A stretch of 64,000 bases of DNA from Eremophila alpestris peregrina. Its lineage: Eukaryota; Chordata; Aves; Passeriformes; Alaudidae. The stretch covers positions 2,731,891-2,795,890 of the forward strand of contig WMCF01000066.1 in NCBI GenBank assembly GCA_009792885.1. The letters run 5' to 3'. The notes beneath the pieces are model-generated. The model saw only the letters and a list, made by a program, of their open reading frames with translations, searched no databases and was not told the DNA's origin. Of the stretch, positions 1-12,523 are shown in pieces. Within the stretch, counting starts at the first letter, position 1; every line of letters begins with the position of its first letter. Made by a program: the position numbers and the translations under genes.

Positions 1-3000
1 CCCTCTCGCTGTCAGCATCCCCATCCCTCCAGCAGGATGAAGGTGCCTCCACCAGGCACGGGATGAGGTGCTGATAACAGGGAGCCACACAGGGAGCGTG
101 CGAGCCACCCCGCTGTGTTATTAATACATGAACTTTGCCACCGCCCTCCCACGCTGCCTGCTGATTTTTATACCATATTGCATAATTAATCTGTCAACAT
201 TCTGTGACGAGGTATAAATATTAATAATACGATCACACAGTTGGCTGTTCCTTTTAAAATTCAAACTTGGCGAAGATAAATCGCGCACTTAATCTTAGCA
301 AGCTTTGAAGAGTGTATTAAAAAGGGAGAAAAAAATAATAAGGGTGAAAAAAAAAAAAAAAAGGATACATTTGATTTTGCAACAGGATTGCCTGATTTTA
401 CCTGGCTTTATTTTTTCACTTTCTCTCTGCCTCTCCCTTTTCTGCTCATGTGAGAGTGATAGTAGCATTTGCTGAAATATTTGGGTGCAAGCACCAAGAT
501 GGGGTGGTGAGGGGAACACACACACAAGCTGTTCCCATGTCAGAGGGTTCTTTCCTTGATTAGGTCTTCCTGCACACATTCAGTTGGAAAAAAAAAAAAA
601 AAGCCAGGAATGGCTTTAAAAATGCCATCAAGCACTGTTTGAAGGGTAAAGAATAGGGGATGTGTCCATCCTCAGAGAGTTCTGAGCTGCTTTTAGTGCC
701 ACCCCAAAGAGCTGGACGTTAAGGCAGTGGTTCCCAGTTGAGCCAACAGGAATGGGAAGCTAAAAGCACCACCAACTTCACAAATGCCTTTAAAAACACA
801 CCTCAAGAGGCCCCAGCACTGCTCAGCACTGCAGAAAGCGACTGCCTTGCAGACATGAGTTGGCCAAGGCAGCACAGAGAGTTTCTGAGCTCTTTGCCAC
901 TTGTACAATCCTCCCAGACCTTTCCCTCAACAGAGGACACTCGGGCTGAGGAAAGCCTGTGGGCACAGTTTGCAGCTGAGATCCCTGAGCATCCACCAGT
1001 GCCTCTGCGACTCCCCAGACCTGTCTCTGATAAACTCCACTAAACCTTTGCAGAAGCAGCTTTCCTGTTCTGGGCTCCAAGACCTCAGTAATGCTCCCTG
1101 CCTTCCCTGCTCCAGCCTTGCTATCCCAAGACTTCAACACCCTGTACCTCCCACATATTGTTCATCTCCAGTTGAGATGTTGCCTCTTCCCATGCTTGCT
1201 CTGCCTCCCAAGACAAAAAAAAAATGCTCTCTGCTCATGATGTAACACCTCGTGAACCATGGGAATTCAGCCTTTTCCATGCCCATTTAGTCCCAGCTCA
1301 TGTGCTCTTTCTAACCCTGCTTTTGTTTCTGAAAGAGGAAGACAGGGTGGGAAAAAAATCATCACACCACCCACCTCCCTAGTACAAATAAAGCACAGTG
1401 ATGGCAAATTCTTCCCTCAATACTCCAGTCACTTTGTTTTACAGAGTACTGAAATGAAAGGGATACTTTAGATTAAAAGATTTGTTTAATGGTCTGATTA
1501 ATTCATTCCAAACAGACAGAGACTGTTCTGACGATCTCTGTTAGCTCTTAACCTTTCCAGCTTGGATTTTTTTTTTGTGTATAAGCGATGTGTTTTAATT
1601 TAATATTCAGTGCCTGCTGCGCTCTCTCTGGGCTGGATCACATGGCTTTTTCTTCTGCACATGAAGAAGGGGCCAAATGCTTCTTAAAATACACAGAGAA
1701 GAGCTGGTAAACAAGGAGGGCAAAAGTGGGAAGGCTCACCTGGCAGCCCGCACACGCCACAGGCAATTACCCCATTCACCCTGGTTCAGTTCACAAAATT
1801 AATTAGCACTGAACGCTGCTGGTCCATATTATTTATGAGCTAATGAGCAGGAGAAGCTGCAAATCCAAAGGCAAGCACACCAGGTGGCCAGAGGCAAGTT
1901 TCCAACCCTCAGGAAGGGAGAAAATCCCAACCTGTGATCCCAACAAGAAGCGCCGCAAAGTCGGGACTGGAGCTGGGAATTTGAGTGTGGAGGTTTTGAG
2001 GAGGAGAGCTCACCTGTGGGATGGTAAGGCACGAGGGGAAACTGATCCTGTTCCTTGGTTTTTGAAGACCTGGACCACAGAGCAAGGGGGCTGGGCAGTG
2101 CCCTGTGCCTTGCCTTCATGGGCTCTGTAGAGCAGCTACCCCTGCACCCTGCAGGTCACCTGGCCCTGGCCACCACAGTGCCCCTGTGCCCTGGTGCATG
2201 GTCGTGACCATCCTCCACAAAGGCACAGTGTCCTGGGTCTCCTCATGCCCCTGGTGCCTTCTGGTTCCCAAAGAAGACCTGAGGAATGGCCATCACCAGG
2301 CATGGGCACACCCTGGGACAGGACAGATGGCTTTCGGGATTGGCACGTGGGTTAGAGGTGACAGAGCTCCAGCTCCCGGCTGGCAAAGGCCATCTCTCTA
2401 ATGGCTGTCACTGTCATGCTGGAATTCAGGAGGCCTATCATGTTATACCTGCTTCCTGCAGGATTTAAGCTGTCTCCCTTTCCCTCTGTCCTCTCTAGCT
2501 GTGAAGACAGATTCATCCTCCGATTGAAACACAGTGCCACTTTGCCAGGGGCAGAAGGGACAGTGACAAACAGGTGCAGGAAGCTGTCCCACCAAACCCC
2601 AGATCAAACACCACACTTTGTCCTCAGTGCCACCACCACTCTTGTCCCTGGCTGGGTACACATCAACCCTGAGGAAAGACAAGCCTGGCAAAGAGAGGGG
2701 AGATGATCCCCAGGCACTGCTCAGGCATCAGGCTGGGAGAAGTGGCAGCAGCATTTCATTTCTGCCTGACGTGCTATCCTTACACAGGCTCACAGCTCTG
2801 CTCCTGCCTTCCCTCAGCCCCCTCCTCTACGGCTGCAGAGAAATAACATTGCTTGCTTCAAGTGAGGCAGAAAGTTCAGCACTGGCATCTGCTGAGAGCA
2901 CTCCAGTCTAGTGCTCATCTCTCACGCAAGCCTCCCACCACAGGCTGCTCCCTGATCAACCCCTCCTCCCAGAGGACACCAGTGGGTTAGGAGAGGCTCT

Positions 3001-3773
3001 GTTAATATAAACAGGATGGTTTTTGGGTTGCATGGACAACCTCCAAGCCAGCAGGTCACGAGTGGCCCCTCTTTCAGCCCAGGCTCAGAGCTCTCATGAA
3101 TGCAATGTTATTTCCATGTTCAGACTCCTGTGTGTTCAGCCTCACAATTATTTCATCTGACTGATCTCTGTTTGTCTTTTTTACTGACAACATACCCCCC
3201 CACAATACCAATTCCAACAACCACAAATGAAACAAAACCCAAAAAAATCAGCTGCCCAGCCAGAACATAATTTTACTTTATTTGCCTGTTTATTATTTTT
3301 CACCCCATATGCTCACAATTATTCTTGTTTCCATTCTGCTGCTTAACAAGCAGAGGGGAGGGGGAAATCACATTCTCGAGTTTTTCCCTCTATCCGCCTT
3401 CCCCCCTTTTTTTAGCACAGAACAGATGTTTCCCACGTCAGTGTCTCTCTTGACAAAGGCAGTCTTTTTCTGGTGGGAGAAAGATACTCCAAAGGAAATT
3501 TTCCTCCAAGCTCTACTCCCAAATCTTTTCAGGTTTCCCAGGGCTCTTCCTGTGGCTCCAAGACTGAGCATGTCCCCTGGGTTATCCCAGCACCCCAGAC
3601 TGCCTGGAGCAGTCACCCAAATCTTGCTCATGATCTTCAGGGCAGTTGATACAAAAATAGCACAATAACAGAAACCATCATTAATGGGAATAAATAGCTT
3701 CCATTAACGTCAATGAAAGTCCCATCAGGGAAAAGGAGTCCAGAATTAAAGGTGTTTAATTAAAGATGTTTCA
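1..3773. other. Intronic stretch without genes
   Basis: No exon is seen. Positions 120-300 are AT-rich with several TAAT cores (TTATTAATAC, CATAATTAATC, TATTAATAATAC) and could be a conserved non-coding block. Poly-A runs lie at 347-362 (A16) and 588-602 (A15). From 1490 to 1620 is another AT-rich patch (TTAATGGTCTGATTAATTCATT). The rest is mixed-composition unique DNA. Confidence 0.6.
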
Positions 3774-4004
3774 GAAATTTAGGTTTGATAAATGGAAAAA
3801 ATTCTTTACAGCGGGGGTGGGGAGGCCCTGACACAAATTGCCCAGAGAAGCTGTGGCTGTCCCATCCCTGGAAGTGTCCAAGGCCAGGCTGGATGGGGCT
3901 GGGAACAACCTGGGATAGTGGAAGGTGTCCCTGTCCATGGAAAAGGGTGGAAAGAGATGGGCTTTAAAGTCCCTGGCAACCCAAACCATTCTGATTCTAT
4001 AATG
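3774..4004 (+). mobile_element. CR1 LINE fragment, 3' end
   Basis: The sequence runs GGTTTGATAAATGGAAAAAA, then AGGCCCTGACACAAATTGCC, CCATCCCTGGAAGTGTCC, AAGGCCAGGCTGGATGGGGC, and ends ACCATTCTGATTCTATAATG. This order matches the last 230 bp of avian CR1 including the ATTCTATG tail. The copy is 5'-truncated and lacks coding capacity, as is usual for CR1 insertions. Confidence 0.92.
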
Positions 4005-4734
4005 TGGTGTTAGCACTACAGGAGGAACTCATCTAAAACCCAATGCATCAAACCACATCTAGACTGCAGTGAAGGCACCAATCAGCACCAACAGCCTTGA
4101 CACGGGACAAAGGGAAAGGAGGTCCCCTCAGATGCCTCCAAAGAGGCATCACAGTCAAAACAGTTCAATCCCAGGGCTTGGTGCCAGGACCTCTGGCTAT
4201 TTTTTGGCTCCTTGTTATCTACATTTCTTGTTTTCTGACTGTGCCTCAATTGATTTGTATGAAAAATGGGGATGATAATAGCCAGCTAACAGTGGCAATC
4301 TTTGAAATACTGGCTCTGCTAAAACAGATGAGCTGTCTCAGCTTACAGAAGCGACCCTGTGAGCATCACCAGAGATGGAGTTCTCTTTTCCTAGCGTGAA
4401 CAATAAATCACCAGCTCATCTCTGCTCTGGGACAGTCAGGGAATCAGGGTAGCGGTCAACAAGGTGTGCTTTGGCAAATTCCCCAACAAGCATCAGCTAC
4501 TGAATATTGCAGCACTGGCAGAGAGAGGAGAGGACCAGGGCTGACTCTGCCTCTTCCTCCAGCTTCCCTACGTGAAGAGAACCATGTACTTGAAGAGAAA
4601 AGCAAATAAACCTCTTGCTGCAGAAAAAGACCAAAGAAGTACAACCTGTGTGCATGTGGGGCCTTCAAAACTCCCATCTGTTCTTGCTTGAGCCAGTGGC
4701 ACAAACTGGCTTCACAAATGTGGATACATGGCCA
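4005..4734. other. Intronic stretch between two CR1 copies
   Basis: Unique DNA of mixed composition. I see no exon, RNA gene or clear repeat. Confidence 0.5.
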
Positions 4735-5049
4735 GGAGTGAAGGGAGTCTACAAGAAAGATGGAGAGGGGCTTTTATAAGAGCATGGAGTGACAGGACAA
4801 AGGGAAACAGCTTCACACTGATAGAAAGTAGGTTTAGATTAGATATAGGGAAAAAAATTCTTCCCTGTGAGGGTGGTGAGGCCCTGGCCCAGGGAAGTTA
4901 TGGATGTGCCATCCCTGGAAGTGTCCCAGGCCAGGGAGGATGGGGTTGGCAGCAACCTGGGATGGAGGAAGATGTCCCTGCACATTGAAGGGGGTTGGAT
5001 CTTGATCTTTAATATCCTTTCCAATCCAGGCTATTCTATGATTTTGTGA
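4735..5049 (+). mobile_element. CR1 LINE fragment, 3' end
   Basis: It contains GGAGTGACAGGACAAAGGGA, GTAGGTTTAGATTAGATATA, CTGTGAGGGTGGTGAGGCCC, CATCCCTGGAAGTGTCCCAG and ends GGCTATTCTATGATTTTGTG. It is the same subfamily layout as the copy at 3.8 kb but about 80 bp longer at the 5' side. Both copies lie in the same orientation 730 bp apart. Confidence 0.92.
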
Positions 5050-8000
5050 CTCCATGTTTGGCCAAGAGACCCAGACATGAAACTCCAGGAGCATGTCCAT
5101 GCATGGAACAAACCCCATGCCCACACTCCCCAGCACATTCCCACCCCATGCCCAAATCCCAGCGCTTTGGAGCTGCATCTCCTCCGGAGCTGCCGCGATC
5201 GCTGCTGGCACCAGCCCCTTCCCCAGGACGAGATAATGTGCATTATTTGCTAAAATAAGTTTGACATTAATGAGCAGGAGTCTCACTGGCAAAGGCTCAC
5301 ACTGTGCAGCAGATGTGATGCGGGCTCACAGCTCCTTCCCTCCCTGCCGGGTGGATGGGAGGAAGAGCTGGAGTCACGGAGTTGGTGTAACGCGGCCAAA
5401 AAGACTGCGTCAAGAGGGACTGTCACCACCAGTGCCAAGCCAAGACGTCCTCCCAGCAGCAGCCTGGATGCTTTTTAAAGAGGCAGGCTGGGAAGGAGAC
5501 AGATGTCACCCCTGACAGACAGGGCAAAGGCAGGGGATGGCTGGCACCGGGGCTCCACTCCCCAGGAAATGCCGGCATGGGACACGGTCATTTGACTTCC
5601 TCCAGAAAGTGGGCAGTGAGTGATCGAAGCATTCGTCTGCAAGTGTTTGTTCCCTCCAGAACATCAGCTTCAGATTCAAGCCAGGCAGCTCAATTCCTCA
5701 TCCTCTGTGCTCAATAAACCCTGGTCCATAAAATTTATTGCCTGCTTCTAGATGACAACTGCAGGGAAAAAAAAACCCCATGCTGCAGTCGTGCCTCGTG
5801 TAGACAGCCTTTACAGATGGCATCACCACGGCTGATTTACGTGAGACAAGAGGCAGGCCAAGTCTGAGTCCTGGGAAAAATCCCATACCTGGTCAGCAAC
5901 AAACACCTTCTCCTTGGCCCCATCCTCTCTGAGCAGTGCCCCACTCCACAGGTGAGCCACAGCACCCTGTGTATTCAGGGATTTGGGAGAACCAGAGCTC
6001 GGTCACAGCCACCTGCACCAGCGTGTGCATCACTATGGAACCCACATCCTCCCGCCCCTGTGTGGGAAACGTACAGAACAGGCAGACAGAAGGCACAGGG
6101 AGGACAGCCATGGCAGGAGAGCTCTCTCTGAGTCCAGGAACGCTGCAGTAGGACCCACTGCTCCTGTTCCTACACTGACTGTGACAAGGAGTTCAGTCCT
6201 CCTGCATTACATCCAAGAGTGGCTGGTCAGCCCCAGGGAAGTGCATGCTCTCTCTACAGCTCAGGAAGGGCAGGAACAAGACAGAATAAAACCAAGCATC
6301 CAATGATCATGAGAAAAGGGCAAGGACTCGAGTTTACCATAGTATCTGCACTGCAGGATGAGGCTTGGACAGGTCTGGAGTGCCTGGGAGAGGAGCAGGG
6401 AGCCAAAGCATAAGGGTTGGGGAAGGTCAGCACTAAAGGATGCGGGACTGATATCCTGGGAGACACGGTCCCTTCACTCTCATCCCCACCACACTCACTG
6501 TGGCCATGGAGGTGAGGGCTGTGTGAGCAGAGAAATGTCTCTGCCACACTCTGCCCTCCTGTGAAAGCTTCACTGACAACAGGGGAGGGACACTGCAGCA
6601 TCAAAGTGCAGAGCAGGTGAGGACCCAAGCCACACAGCATCCGTGTGTGAACACAAAGCAGTCCCCCATGAGGCTGGGTGGAAGTCAGCGTGGGAGTGAC
6701 CTGCTGAACCCTCCTCCATGGCACAGGGGCTAAGGGGCTGCTAGAGTGGGGAGGGCAGCAGGAGGAGGGGAAAAGAACGGGGAAAAAAAGCCATGGTGAA
6801 TGGAGTGGAAAGATTTCTGAAGGAGCCACGTTTGTCACATTAAAGTGAGTGAAAGGCAGTGCAGGCGCTTCCCTGCCTGTCAAGTGTGTTTGTCTCCGGT
6901 CCTGGGAATTTTCATTATTCATTATTCGCCTGGCATGGACAGCAACAGGAGCACGAGGTTCTGTCTAATCCCCACCTGATAATGCATTTCTGATAAGCGT
7001 GACAGAGCCGACGCCACTGACCAGATTCACATTTCCAGTGGATAAAATGCCATTTACAGTTGGCAGGCACCGAAAATTCAGATTGGGGAGATAAGGGGAG
7101 GTGTGGGCAATGGGTCCCAAGGGCATGAGGGATGAGCAGTGATGTGCCTGGGGACAGAGGTGACATCCACACTGCTGCCTTGCCATCTGTGGCAAAGATG
7201 AATGCAAGTATTTAATATTTAGACGTCCCAAGTGAGGACAAATCAGCACTGGCAGAGTTTTGGGTAGACTTGTCTCATCCAACCTGAGTCTTCCCTCTAT
7301 AACACAGAATTTGGGAAAGCAGAGGCCAAAATTAACCCCCTGGAGACACAATTCAGAGCTCCAAAAGTGCATAGTGCTTGGAGAGACAGCTAATTCAGCG
7401 CTGCCTGGGGTCCATGTCCACCAGCAATTATCATGCCTCGGATCAACCTCATTGACTCCAATCCTACCACAGTACAAAGCTACAGCAATGGGCCATTAAT
7501 ATTTATCAGGCTTCATACGAGGAAAAATGGCTTGTATGATACGTTCTGTGTAATTTATGTCATGTATTTTAACAGTGGGTCATGGCAGAAGCCAGATAAC
7601 AATAACCTTGTCAACCAACAGGATTTATAGCCTGGTTAAAATACATAGAAAGGTACCTGTATTATTGCAACCATAAGTATTTCAAGTGTACACTCTAAAG
7701 AAGAGGGATATTGGAAGAGGCAATACTGCCAGAGGGCAAAAACTGTGGCTATTTGCGAGAGAGAGTGAATTTAGGTCAAGTGTATATATGAAAGAAGTTC
7801 TTGATGCCAAGATCTACAGGGCAGTGCTACCATCTCCCAGGAGGAAGGAGGAGATGCTCCGTTGTTTTCAACATCTGAAAGCAGACTGGATGGAGAACTA
7901 AATATTACATATGGTGGAGAGGAGCTCACACACTAGCACAGGGAGAGACTAAAATACAACCTGCTGTGCCAAGTGGCAGTGGGGAGATGGCACAGCCTTT

Positions 8001-10532
8001 CCATCCTGTTCCACAAAGAAGCTCCCCACACATATCCAGAGCTGTAGCTGCTGATTTTGGGTGACACAGACAAGTTTGCACTGTTTTCTGTTCCTGGCAG
8101 CTGAGCAGAGTCAGCCAGGCAAGAGAGCAGAGCCTCCCCCCACTGCTGTGTGATGAGTGTTATTGCCATCCAAGCACTGGTTCTGCAACCCCTCAAGAGA
8201 CAAGGAGGCTGCATGGATACGAACAAGGACAGAATTTCACCTGGAAAAGCCCAGCCTGACTTTTAGATCCCAGCCTGAGCCAGTAGAAAATCTTTTACTC
8301 CTTATTAAGAGTCAAGAAGCAAATCTACTAAAGCTCTGAGAAGATGACACGTGGATATTGGACTCACTGTTCCTGACAGATGGGGAAAAAGCCCAGAGAG
8401 CCCCAGACTGAATTGCTGCTGTTGGTCACAACACCATGGCACGTGCAAACTTTTCAGCCTGGAGCCAAGAGATACACATGAATTTACCCTCAGCCAGGCT
8501 CTAGCCTTCCTGTGCCCATCCCCTAATGACCTCTCAGGATCCAGGATCAAATGCCAAGGAGCAGGTCCTCCAGGAAAAGGGGAGATGAAGACCAGCTGGT
8601 CCCAGAAGACAAGAGCATCCCTGCAGTCTTGGCAGCAGCAGAGGCGCAGCGTAACTCTCTCCACACAGAGATCATAACTTTGCAACAGCAGCTCTTTAAC
8701 AGCTTCCCTCGCTAACAAGCTGCTCTTGTTTTCATGTTTTGGAATGGCTTAATCCTGTATATGATAACATCCCCAACAAGCGAGTGCATTAAACTGTGAC
8801 AGCTTTTCACTGACCTAAGCAATTGCATTGTGAAAACGCCATTAGCGTCTCTCTCTTCTTCATCTAATCCCCCCCTCACCCCCCTCCGCCTCTTCCCTGG
8901 CCAGTAAGAGCTATGCTCAACACCACTATTAAATTACCCTTAGAAATACGCTCCTCAAAGAAAATCAATGCACATGTGTTTTAACACTTGTCACAAATAG
9001 ATCAAGCGGGCAATCAAACATACATCATTCCACCCTGCGTTTAAATAAATACCAGCACCACGTGTTGATGGTGCGTTCCCACGGCTGGAGCACCTCTGGG
9101 CTGCTGCTGTGCCAGACAATCCACCCAAATCTCCTCTAACAGGGGTGCTGCCTGCACAGTGGCACCACTGAAAAGGCAGAACAATCGAGCACCATCACAC
9201 CAAAGCTCATTGCACCTGGTTTTCCAGCAATCCTCGTGTACCTCCAGTGAAATCTGGGAGAGTGGAACAGGCAGCACTGGGCTGTGCAGAAGCTGCTGCA
9301 CAGGCTCACTTGGCTTGTTTTTCAAACCCTTCTGCTCATTCCCTTCCTGCCACTATTATTTACTGCTCTGGGTGCCACCAGTGGGACGACTGTCCCCACG
9401 TCTGCCTGTAAAGAGCCATGGCTGATGGTTTGTATGGGGAACATGCACACAGGTCTGAAGTGCCTGATAAATAGATCGTGAGCCTTGAAATCTGCTCCTA
9501 CTGTGAAGATGTTTGCTGCAACTATTTTTACTTCAACATCATTTACTCTCTCTATATATTTTTTTTTAAAACATCCTTCCTCTTTTTTCCTTGGTCAAAT
9601 CGGGACAGAGAGGGATCTCTTGCCGACTAATTAAAGCCCCACATGTTAATGAACTCCCAACACTTTACTGCCTCAGAGTGTCTACAGCCCCACAGGAAAT
9701 TAATAAGAGCTTTAATCACAAAGAGACTTGAAAGGTCAGTGCCTGCTATGGGTCTCCAAACACAGAAGGCAAAGGAATCATATCATATTTTTAAAACACC
9801 CCACTGAGAAGCCACGGGGCTGAGGCCAGAGGCAAAATAACAGGCAGAAAATGAGTGGTAGAGCAGCCGTCACAGGGCTGGGGAAAAGCAGGACAGGAGA
9901 GGCTGTAATCACACACTCTCCCTTTGTCTTCTGTTTAATCTGCCCTACCTTTGTTATTCCTTTTTTCTCTCAGAGGAAGGCCAAATTGCACGTGATCGAT
10001 CTGCTTGAGAGTAACTCTTTACCAGCCTACCTTATGGCTCATCTCCTGACCTTCCCCTCCATCCTCTTGCTAAACGAGCTCTTCCTAGTTTTCCTTTCCT
10101 CATTACGAGTGTGCCTCTTCCTAAAGCTCATTTCAAGATATTAAGAGGTACATGGAAAAATTGATATCGTAAGTAGATGCTCCAGATGGACCAATTACTG
10201 AATTAATCCATAATACCCACCTGGCTCCAGCAGCCAGTTATTTACAGCAGGCACCAAGGCACACACATCATCTATTCACTCCTCAGCACGGTATATTACA
10301 AGCACCAGCTCCAAAAGCTATTTTTAGTCCAGCCCTAGTGAATTTTCAGTGCTTGAAGGACTGCAGCTTGAGGAGCATCTCCAAGAGGAGGAATGAACTC
10401 AGAAGGATTGCTTGAAGTGGGTGTTTCTGGGGCCAGAGAGCACAGCCCCATCAGCAAGAAGAGTGGGGTGATGTTTTCATGTTTTCACGTGGCTGTTCCT
10501 GGGACAAACCTCAGCCTTTCATGGTTTTTAAC
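5050..10532. other. Intronic stretch without genes
   Basis: No exon or dispersed repeat is recognised. AT-richer patches lie at about 7490-7690 (GGCCATTAATATTTATCAGG and around) and 8720-8860, the latter with GCAATTGCATTGTGAAAACG and many TAAT or ATTA cores. Positions 9540-9570 hold a T-rich run. Several long frames, such as the minus strand at 6254-6922, lack homology I recognise. Confidence 0.55.
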
Positions 10533-10605
10533 ATCCAGTCCAGCAGCAGCACCTCTAGGACCAATGGGAGAAACCAGCCTGAGATCACAGCTCTGACTTC
10601 AGACC
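10533..10605 (+). repeat. 73-bp direct duplication, left copy
   Basis: It starts ATCCAGTCCAGCAGCAGC and ends CTCTGACTTCAGACC, and is base-for-base identical to 10644-10716. The two copies are separated only by the 38-bp library adapter, so the duplication is best explained as an assembly or library product rather than a biological repeat. Confidence 0.93.
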
Positions 10606-10643
10606 CTGTCTCTTATACACATCTAGATGTGTATAAGAGACAG
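10606..10643. other. Nextera mate-pair junction adapter left in the assembly
   Basis: The 38 bp are CTGTCTCTTATACACATCT followed directly by its reverse complement. These are two 19-bp Tn5 mosaic ends head to head, the circularisation adapter of Nextera mate-pair libraries. A real Tn5 element would have a transposon body between inward-facing ends and a 9-bp target duplication; neither is present. Translated on the plus strand it gives the well-known artefact peptide SYTHLDVYKRQ. Confidence 0.97.
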
Positions 10644-10716
10644 ATCCAGTCCAGCAGCAGCACCTCTAGGACCAATGGGAGAAACCAGCCTGAGATCACA
10701 GCTCTGACTTCAGACC
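10644..10716 (+). repeat. 73-bp direct duplication, right copy
   Basis: Identical to 10533-10605. After it the sequence continues TGGTCTGGCCACC, which is probably the true continuation of a single genomic copy. Confidence 0.93.
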
Positions 10717-12483
10717 TGGTCTGGCCACCCCAAGCTGCCCACAGTACAAAAAACACCAGACCAATACTCAGTGGCCAACACAGGAAAGTCTCAACTGTCC
10801 CAGCCTGGGCAGCCAAACCAAGCTGAAGACCCTTGGCTGTTGTGAAGACCCTCAAAGCTTTGCATCCTCACATCCTCCTTGCCTTTCCAAGCCCCTCAAG
10901 ATGCTCTGTCAGCTCTTCTCTCTCCTCACACTCTCCCCAATTTCTCTGACCTCTGAACCCACAATGATGTGATTTCCTACCTGATGGACTCTAAAAGCTT
11001 CAGCTCCTCTAATCACAGATCAATGGCCTGTTCCGTGGAGAGAAAATCATCCTCAGTGGTGTTTATCATCCCTGCAAAGTTCCTCTCTCTCCTCTGCCTC
11101 TTTAACTCCTTGCCACCCACAGTCTCCTGCTGGATGCCCTTGGGACAGGCTGAGGAAGGAAGCAATTCCCTCGGGATGGAGAAGCAGCTGCTCCCAGCAT
11201 CCTCAGCAGGGCATTTTCTGCAGAAATCTCTGCTCCTGCCTTTAAATTAAGCCATTTATCTCTCATCTGCCCCAGTCCCCTCAACGTGGTTGTAAAACCA
11301 ATAGGAAGAAGGAACAAGGCCAGAAATGAGCCCAAGCAGAAACCAAACTTCCCTGCAAGTTGGAAGGAGGTGCCAGAGGAGCAGGAAATCTGGCCACCAA
11401 AAGCAAGCATCCAGACCTAAGAGGCAAGTCTGGCTCAGCCACAAAGCGAGCTCCTGCAAGGCTCATACCCAAAAAAAAGGGATCAGACTTAACACACTGC
11501 TGCTCCAGCCCAACTCCAGAGTGCATTCAAAGACTTCTATGCTCCAGAGGCCTTTCAGTTTTTAGGTTTACAAGCTAAATCCCAAGTGGGCAGGAGCCCC
11601 CAGCACTACCGCTGAGGCTCAAAGAAAGACTCGGCAATGCACAGCCCAGGAGAAAAACCAAGGATCCAACGGCATCAGAGACATTTCAGACACCCTCCTG
11701 CTTGCAGGCTCACAGCAAGTGCTTCTTCCCTCGAGTTCAAAGTCTTTTCCCTTCAGGCAAGTTATAATTGAGCACCGTGGCGTTCCCCACACGGCCGCTC
11801 TCGGACGAGACCCATCAGCGCTCCAGTTTCTCTCCGGCAATTCCTCGATCTCATTTTGACTTACGGCTCCTCGTCCCCTCTAGGGATTTGGCCCCATCTA
11901 CAGAGATAATTGGAAACACACCCTCTGCATTCTCCTCCTGTCAGGAGCCAGCTGTCTGAAGCTTTGAAGGCAATCTCCCTGTTTTCCTCTTCCTGCTCCC
12001 CATGAAAGCGTCTGCTGAGATCCTGGGGAGCGGGAGGAGACAGCCCCTCTCTCTCCCCAAATATCTCATCCTCTGCAGGCCAGCCACAGCTTCTCCCTTA
12101 ATTTCCAGCCAGATTTCATCTGACAGCACTTTAGGAAGCGATAGGAGAAATCACCATCAGAGCAATAATATGATTACAGTCCCTCAACAACCATAGCTGA
12201 GGCTGCAATAACTGTGGAGGCTTTGGCCTCACCTCAACCCATCCTGCTCCAAACACCCCAATCCCCATTCCCACTATTTCTTTATTATATTCGATTATCT
12301 GGCTGCACCAGAGAGGGGGAAAAGCACGCATGGGAGACACAGAGAGCAAACTTTCCTGGTGAGAGCTGGTCCTCCCACCACATCCCTCCCTCCCTGAGAC
12401 AGGGAATGTCTTCCCTTTCCCACTGCACTGACGTGTGCCTTCGGAACAACTGGGATATATATATACACACATATATACAGATT

Positions 12484-12523
<40 letters not shown>

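Noticed and set aside
6254..6922. Minus-strand frame of 222 codons
   Set aside because: Composition is rich in Ser, Pro, Leu and His without a recognisable domain, and it has no neighbouring splice signals that would make a gene.
10606..10643. A real Tn5-type transposon insertion
   Set aside because: The two mosaic ends touch with nothing between them, the flanking duplication is 73 bp instead of 9 bp, and the sequence equals a commercial library adapter.
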